Both the position numbers and the translations under genes were made by a program. The notes under the pieces were generated by a model. It saw only the letters and a list, made by a program, of their open reading frames with translations, had not been told where the DNA came from and ran no database searches. Below, one piece after another: positions 58,847-64,000 of a stretch of DNA of 64,000 nucleotides. Every line of letters starts with the position of its first letter. Position 1 is the stretch's first letter. Source of the DNA: CAYNFR01 sp964396595 (GTDB taxonomy: Bacteria; Bacteroidota; Bacteroidia; Chitinophagales; Saprospiraceae); the NCBI GenBank assembly GCA_964396595.1, contig CAYNFR010000017.1, forward strand, positions 3,221 to 67,220. Reading direction: 5' to 3'.

Positions 58847-60610
58847 TTACGAAACTAATTCCTCACTAAACTGCATTTCATATAGTTCCCGATACCTGCC
58901 GCCCTCTGTCTCGATAAGCTGATGATGTGGGCCGAATTCTATTAAACGGCCTTTGTCCATGACCATGATATTGTTAGCATTGCGTATAGTCGATAATCTG
59001 TGCGCAATAATGATCGAACTGCGCTTGCTGATGAGTTTTTCGATGGCATACTGTATGATGGACTCGGTCTCCGTATCTATACTGGATGTAGCTTCATCCA
59101 ATACAAGGATATCCGGATTCGTAACCAATGCCCGCACAAATGATATTAACTGACGCTGACCCGTGCTGAGATTGTTTCCACGCTCCATTACCTCAAAATG
59201 ATAGCCTCCCTCCAATACTTCTATGAATTTATCCGCACCTATGGCACGTGCTGACTCAATCACTTTATCCAGACTGATGTCAGGATTGCGGAGAGTAATA
59301 TTCTCATAAACAGATCCGTGGAATAGAAAAACATCTTGTAACACTACGGCGATACGTGAGCGCAAAGAGCTTAGATCATACTCTCTTAAATTTTTATCAT
59401 CAATATAGATATCTCCCTGCTGTATATCATAAAATCTTGCGAGAACATTGATAACACTTGTTTTGCCTGATCCAGTACTTCCTACAATAGCTAGCGTCTC
59501 TCCGGCATTGAGCGAGAAACTTATATCTCTTAGGACTTCATTTTCGCCATCATAAGCGAAGTGTACATTGTTGAATTTTACATCGCCCTTTAATCTTGAG
59601 GGCTTGATGTAGCCATTGTTTTCGATAATATCTGCTGTGTCTATCACATCAAACACCCTATCGGCTGCGACCATTCCCATCTGAAGGGTGTTAAACTTAT
59701 CTGCCAACATGCGCATCGGCGAAAACAACAAATTAATATACCAAGGAAATGCCATCAGCGCACCTATCGAGACCGTTGTATCCATCACCAACCCCGCTCC
59801 AAAATAAACTAGCAATGCCAAGGCCAAATAGTTTATACATTCTACTACAGGAAAAAATACGGCATAGTGCAATATCGCATCGAGGTTCGCTTGAGTGTAA
59901 TCTCTATTAATTTTCTTAAACCGCAGCATTTCCTTTTGCTCCGCATTAAATATCTGTATAATCCGCATTCCGCTGATATTCTCTTGGAGGAAGGTATTTA
60001 ATGTAGCCATGTGTGTTCGCACCCTTTCGTATGCTACCTTGACTTTCTCCTTGAAAATATAGGTTGCAATAAATAATAATGGCAATGTCGATATCACGAT
60101 CAAGGTCAATTGGACACTGGTAAATAACATGATGCCGAGGACGGCAAATATTCCCAGCAAGTCTGCCACGATCGAAATAATCCCCTGAGTGAAGACGGTG
60201 TTAATAGTCTCTACGTCGTTGATCGTGCGAGTTGTTAATTTGCCGATAGGCGTCTGATCAAAATAACGCATCCGTAGCGAGACCAAATGATCAAATATCA
60301 TGTTGCGCAGATCTCTGACAATATTCTGACCTAACAGTCCACTGTAATAACTCAATAAATAACGTAACCATACCGTAGCGATCATGACAATCAGAAACAG
60401 GACTCCCATCTTATACAGTCCGGGCATGTCACCTATCATGATATACTTATCTACCATGATTGTTACGATATAGGGCCTGATCATCCCTACCGGAGCAGAT
60501 ACAATAGCCAATAAAATAGTGCCGAAAAACAATTTTTGATACGGGTGCGCCAGCGAGACGATCCGTGCCATTAATTGATAATCAAATTTTTTCTTTTTCT
60601 TGTCGGACAT
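58847..60610 (-). CDS. ABC exporter, fused permease and ATPase (MsbA/LmrA type)
   Basis: A 587-residue half-transporter: six membrane helices (about 20-320) and an ABC domain with Walker A VGSTGSGKTSVI, Q-loop VLQDVFLF, signature NLSTGQRQLISFVRAL and Walker B ILVLDEATSSIDTETE, then IIAHRLSTIRNA. The signature has LSTGQ rather than LSGGQ, which in some heterodimeric exporters marks one of two unequal sites; no second half-transporter is adjacent. The substrate (lipid, drug or peptide) is unknown. A palindrome TATACATGTATA lies just past the stop. Confidence 0.9.
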   Translation of the reverse strand: MSDKKKKKFDYQLMARIVSLAHPYQKLFFGTILLAIVSAPVGMIRPYIVTIMVDKYIMIGDMPGLYKMGVLFLIVMIATVWLRYLLSYYSGLLGQNIVRDLRNMIFDHLVSLRMRYFDQTPIGKLTTRTINDVETINTVFTQGIISIVADLLGIFAVLGIMLFTSVQLTLIVISTLPLLFIATYIFKEKVKVAYERVRTHMATLNTFLQENISGMRIIQIFNAEQKEMLRFKKINRDYTQANLDAILHYAVFFPVVECINYLALALLVYFGAGLVMDTTVSIGALMAFPWYINLLFSPMRMLADKFNTLQMGMVAADRVFDVIDTADIIENNGYIKPSRLKGDVKFNNVHFAYDGENEVLRDISFSLNAGETLAIVGSTGSGKTSVINVLARFYDIQQGDIYIDDKNLREYDLSSLRSRIAVVLQDVFLFHGSVYENITLRNPDISLDKVIESARAIGADKFIEVLEGGYHFEVMERGNNLSTGQRQLISFVRALVTNPDILVLDEATSSIDTETESIIQYAIEKLISKRSSIIIAHRLSTIRNANNIMVMDKGRLIEFGPHHQLIETEGGRYRELYEMQFSEELVS

Positions 60611-60645
60611 CCTATTAACTGCGGAATTCTAGTCAGTGAAGGAAC

Positions 60646-61182
60646 CTAGCCCTTCATGGACTGTGCAAATATCGCTAACTGCTCTGTAAACTGCTGATTT
60701 AATTCCCCATGGGTGATACCGTCGAATGGGTCAAAGTTATTCCCAAATTCCGGCAGCGAAAAACTACTCACCACTTTCCCTCCCATAAAAGGAAAGCGAG
60801 CTAAAGCTGCATCTAGCACGGATCTTCCTCCTCTCTTGCCGGGAGATGTCGCTAAAAGAAACATTGGCTTTTCTTGCCAAATCTTCTGATCAATACGCGA
60901 CACCCAGTCGAAGACATTCTTAAATGCCGTCGTATAACTACCATTATATTCTGCCAAGGACAAGATAATCCCATCAGATTTATTGATCTCAATTGCAAAT
61001 AAGTATGCAAGCCTTGGTATCCCGAGACTCTTTTCTCGCATAGGTGAGTAGATAGGCATCTCAAAATCATTGAGGTCTAATTCTCGGCGAGTATCCACAT
61101 CGATCAATGAAGCTGCATATCTAGCTAACTGTTTGTTAATAGATCGTGTACTGTTGCTGCCTGCGAAATGAAGTAGGTGCAT
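60646..61182 (-). CDS. NAD(P)H-dependent FMN reductase family protein
   Basis: A 178-residue flavodoxin-fold enzyme: FMN phosphate loop FAGSNSTRSINKQLA (GSxxxxSxN), SLAEYNGSYTTAFKNVFDWVSR as in NADPH-dependent FMN reductases and chromate/quinone reductases, and ATSPGKRGG in the C-terminal strand. Cytosolic. It may reduce quinones or supply FMNH2. A 7-bp inverted repeat, TATGTCT-N13-AGACATA (61215-61241), stands in its promoter region and could be an operator. Confidence 0.88.
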   Translation of the reverse strand: MHLLHFAGSNSTRSINKQLARYAASLIDVDTRRELDLNDFEMPIYSPMREKSLGIPRLAYLFAIEINKSDGIILSLAEYNGSYTTAFKNVFDWVSRIDQKIWQEKPMFLLATSPGKRGGRSVLDAALARFPFMGGKVVSSFSLPEFGNNFDPFDGITHGELNQQFTEQLAIFAQSMKG

Positions 61183-61337
61183 ATTGATTATTTAATTTCT
61201 AAACACTGAAAACCTATGTCTTCAAAATGTTCATAGACATAAGACGAAAGATGAGTGAAATATAAATCTTGTGTCTTTCTGTCATACTACCACCCTTATC
61301 ACTTGTTGAGATATATCTCCCCCGTCAACCCGACACT

Positions 61338-61505
61338 CTACTTCTTGCGAAATCGCTTATACGCATACATCAAACCTATTGCAATCAAGCCGATTACTAA
61401 TGGTCGTTGTATATCCAGTTTGCCTTTTGTTAAAAGCTCATAAATGATAAAACCTACTGCCACACTGAGCCCGTATGTGAGTGCATCTTTGAGTTCTTTG
61501 TTCAT
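61338..61505 (-). CDS. Small membrane protein
   Basis: A 55-residue open frame with two hydrophobic stretches (ALTYGLSVAVGFIIYELL and RPLVIGLIAIGLMYAY) and a basic C-terminus (KRFRKK), MNKELKD at the start. The composition and positive-inside charge pattern look coded, and its codon use resembles its neighbours. No family is recognised. It lies between the FMN reductase and the DUF5916 gene with gaps on both sides. Confidence 0.5.
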   Translation of the reverse strand: MNKELKDALTYGLSVAVGFIIYELLTKGKLDIQRPLVIGLIAIGLMYAYKRFRKK

Positions 61506-61593
61506 CGTATGTGATTAAGGACTTAATATTACATAGAATCTTTTATCAGACGCAGTATCAAAGGGGGGAATAATAGTGATCATCCGCTAGTGC

Positions 61594-63828
61594 TTACACA
61601 TTCCACCAATAATTAACTTTAAATACAACCGCTCTGTTTTTTGATCTAAAAATGTCCGTGAAGTAATTGTCCGTGTACACTAGGAAGATATCAGAAGCAA
61701 GGCTGTATCGCCATTGCATCCTGATGTTGATATTGATATTGTCAATCTGGTTGTTGTATTGTGCCAGTCCGGTGATGAAAAAATTATTTGTGAGCGTAAG
61801 CTCGACCCTCGGGCTAATCAGCCAAAAGTTGTAAGCCGTATTCGTCAATGAAAGAGGCACCTCCGCATTGTCTCCGAAGGCAATATGATTGTAATTAACA
61901 CTAGCCCCTAGAGATACATAAGGCTGAAATCGATATCCCGCCTCTCCCTCAAGACGTAGCCTCTTGCCGTTCGCAAAATATCCGCCTTGCCTTGTGGCAA
62001 AAGAATAAGTAAATAAGCTCTGTGGCTTAGAATTAAACATCGTTCCCCATGCTCCCCATGCATGCTTCGTGCCTTGCAACAACCTGACGCCTGTGAAGTT
62101 AGTAGGGTCAACATCACTCTGAAGGGTGATAAAATCTCTAGCTGTCCATGCCTCCAGTGTAGCTGTGTTTCTAAAATTAATGCGATAAAACAGGTAGGTC
62201 TCGTGCTCTACATTTTTAGTAAGTTTCTGATCAAAATACATAATGCTGCCCATTCCCGGCCCGTGGGATAAAATGTGTTTACTTTTCTGCGGAAAAAACA
62301 AATGACTTACCATACCCCGCGATGCCGTATAATTCGTCCTCGGCACAAAACCCACCTCCGCAAGATATCGCTCGCCTACTCGTTCAATACCTGTCGAGAT
62401 ATTCCATCTTCTTTTTGAATAAATGATACTTCCACTAAATGCAGCGTCATCATTCTTGCCTTCCGGTGTGATAGAGGTCAAATACAATAATTTGCCACGC
62501 CACATATTGTCCGCAGAAGCCAGATTGTATTCTAAGCCGATATTGCGATTAAATGCAGTGAACTTATTTTGCTGCTCCGGCAATAAGCGATCTATACCTA
62601 TGCTCTCTTTATTGACCAGCATTAAGGAGATATTTGATCTCGAAAAAACACGTCGCTGTAAGACTAAGGCACTAAAGTTCTGACTAGGCACTTCATTATC
62701 TACAGAGCCTGTATGCATGTTCATCACCCCGAGCCGCCAATCTTTATCCAGTCGCCCACTCAACCTCGCCCCATAAGTAATAGGCGCAGTCAGCCCTATC
62801 CTTCTTGAGAAAAAAGGTCGAATACCCTGTGTGCCAAAGTTGTTAAACAGATCCGCATTCTCAATAAAAAACTGTCTCCGCTCTGGAAAAAATAATTCAA
62901 ATCTATCCAAGTTGATCTGCTGCCGATCCACATCCACTTGCGAAAAATCAGGATTGAAGGTAATGTCGAGATTCATCGCTGAACTCACACCATACTTAAT
63001 ATCAGTACCGAAGTCAAACGTATTTCTGGCCGGCTTCTCCGCCATAAAATTCTTAATTGAACTCGCTGTGACATAAGGTATGACCGATATATTAGCCCCC
63101 GGCGAAGGTGGTGCTTGATCCCATACCAGATTGCCGGTAAATGCCAATGCGGCAGTAGGGAATTGTCTAGGGACGGGTGCCCAGACAGATTTCTCTGTTG
63201 TCTTCAGATCAAGCCTGCTAAAATTTATCCCCCAAAGCGTGAGCTCCTTCTTATAGCGCAATGTCTTAAACGGAATAGCGCCTTCCCATATCCACTTATC
63301 TTCATCATAAGTGACTTTCATGTCCCACTTATTTTCCCAAGCTAGATTTACGGCACTACCATCCGTCATCAGTCCATCCCACACACCACCCATGGCATTA
63401 GACCCGAAAGTAAAGCCATTCGTCTGGTCGTCAAATGGATCAATGAATAACAGATTGTTGTCATTTTTATTAAATGACCAGTCACGCTTAAGCGACTCGA
63501 CGATCCACTTACCGGGAATCTTGTTATTGTGATTTACAAAACTGAAATACAGATTTTTATCATCATAGGTAAACCGTACCTGTGTATTAAGCCATGCCGC
63601 ACTAGTATCCATTGGGAGTACCTGGGTAAAATTTTCCGCTATCTGCACATCCTCCCACGCCTCTTCATCAATCACCCCATCTATCCTTACCGGATGGGTA
63701 GTCTTTTTTATGAAATATTGATATTGATCATTGACCTTCTGGCCAGATAGGTGGAACACAGATAGATACCCCAAAAGTGCAAACGGCATCCATCTGATCA
63801 TAGTCTTTTTAAGAGTGATAATACTCAT
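61594..63828 (-). CDS. DUF5916 outer-membrane protein with CBM9-like N-domain
   Basis: A 744-residue exported protein: basic N-terminus and signal (about 10-29, MIRWMPFALLGYLSVFHLSG), a carbohydrate-binding family 9-like domain (about 45-200; HPVRIDGVIDEEAWEDVQIAENF...VRFTYDDKNLYFSF), then the DUF5916 region, rich in alternating aromatic beta strands that should form a beta-barrel (RRQFFIENADLFNNFGTQGIRPFFSRRIG is the family signature; the end is VVFKVNYWWNV). Common in Bacteroidota; substrate unknown. Met10 may be the real start. The final 170 bases of the window hold no gene, only a short inverted repeat CTATCC/GGATAG (63842-63861). Confidence 0.88.
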   Translation of the reverse strand: MSIITLKKTMIRWMPFALLGYLSVFHLSGQKVNDQYQYFIKKTTHPVRIDGVIDEEAWEDVQIAENFTQVLPMDTSAAWLNTQVRFTYDDKNLYFSFVNHNNKIPGKWIVESLKRDWSFNKNDNNLLFIDPFDDQTNGFTFGSNAMGGVWDGLMTDGSAVNLAWENKWDMKVTYDEDKWIWEGAIPFKTLRYKKELTLWGINFSRLDLKTTEKSVWAPVPRQFPTAALAFTGNLVWDQAPPSPGANISVIPYVTASSIKNFMAEKPARNTFDFGTDIKYGVSSAMNLDITFNPDFSQVDVDRQQINLDRFELFFPERRQFFIENADLFNNFGTQGIRPFFSRRIGLTAPITYGARLSGRLDKDWRLGVMNMHTGSVDNEVPSQNFSALVLQRRVFSRSNISLMLVNKESIGIDRLLPEQQNKFTAFNRNIGLEYNLASADNMWRGKLLYLTSITPEGKNDDAAFSGSIIYSKRRWNISTGIERVGERYLAEVGFVPRTNYTASRGMVSHLFFPQKSKHILSHGPGMGSIMYFDQKLTKNVEHETYLFYRINFRNTATLEAWTARDFITLQSDVDPTNFTGVRLLQGTKHAWGAWGTMFNSKPQSLFTYSFATRQGGYFANGKRLRLEGEAGYRFQPYVSLGASVNYNHIAFGDNAEVPLSLTNTAYNFWLISPRVELTLTNNFFITGLAQYNNQIDNININIRMQWRYSLASDIFLVYTDNYFTDIFRSKNRAVVFKVNYWWNV

Positions 63829-64000
63829 GCGGCGAAGTTTACTATCCTAAATTGCGGATAGGGTGCAAAGTAAAGACACTCATAACAACAATTTAATTGT
63901 CATGTGCGCATTTTTTATTTTTTGATTATAAATTAAATGAAGCGGTTTGGCGCTTGGCGAAGAAGCGGATTTCGAAGCACTAAACTGTCTGCCAGCAATG

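Noticed and set aside
1..64000. tRNA genes, rRNA, insertion sequences, prophage or toxin-antitoxin pairs
   Set aside because: Reading both strands gave no tRNA-like arm pattern, transposase, integrase, terminal inverted repeats or typical toxin-antitoxin pair that I could support.

Overview
The window looks like the chromosome of an aerobic to microaerobic member of the Bacteroidota, probably from a Saprospiria- or Chitinophagia-like lineage. Supporting signs are AT-rich DNA, -7 promoter boxes of the TAnnTTTG type with few Shine-Dalgarno sequences, type IX secretion sorting domains, a DUF5916 protein, tandem OmpH/Skp genes and a fused CcoN-CcoO oxidase subunit. I found no tRNA, rRNA, insertion sequence, prophage or CRISPR array. 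The placement is inferred from gene content; no marker phylogeny was possible.

Layout. 1-5.2 kb: rpsA (3' end outside the window), fadD, aroA. 5.5-23.4 kb: a coherent low-oxygen island. It holds two operons of universal-stress and CBS-domain proteins, a FixL-like PAS histidine kinase with the haem-PAS residues in register, a receiver-CRP fusion regulator, the cbb3 oxidase operon ccoS-ccoNO-ccoQ-ccoP-ccoG-ccoH-safE, the copper ATPase ccoI, and hemN-hemA for haem supply. Palindromes of the TGA-N6-TCA (FNR/CRP) type stand before the operons of this island, twice as pairs exactly 22 bp apart. I propose one O2-sensing circuit in which FixL, a merged FixJ/FixK, oxidase, haem synthesis and dormancy-type stress proteins are encoded side by side.

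23.4-39.3 kb: a T9SS-sorted protein with calcium-loop-like repeats, a SPOR lipoprotein, purF, two OmpH/Skp chaperones, a MacB-like permease, an inositol-phosphatase-family enzyme, trmB, a PQQ/cytochrome c dehydrogenase lipoprotein, a prohibitin, a GT9 glycosyltransferase, the aat-clpS N-degron pair and a peroxiredoxin. 39.4-47.5 kb: an EamA transporter behind a possibly structured leader, a class IV aminotransferase, three exported paralogues of an undescribed two-cysteine domain (a fourth copy is in the 23.4 kb protein), a DUF1684 protein, a sucrose-phosphorylase-family enzyme and a TlpA-like thioredoxin.

47.7-64 kb: an ABC-F ATPase, a Prc/Tsp protease, a K+-dependent membrane pyrophosphatase, a DtxR/MntR regulator with a metal-ABC binding protein and ATPase but no permease, a GT2 enzyme, an ABC exporter, an FMN reductase and a DUF5916 outer-membrane protein. 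Several long readings begin at TTG or GTG in or near promoters; I moved those starts to the downstream ATG and give the reason in each entry.
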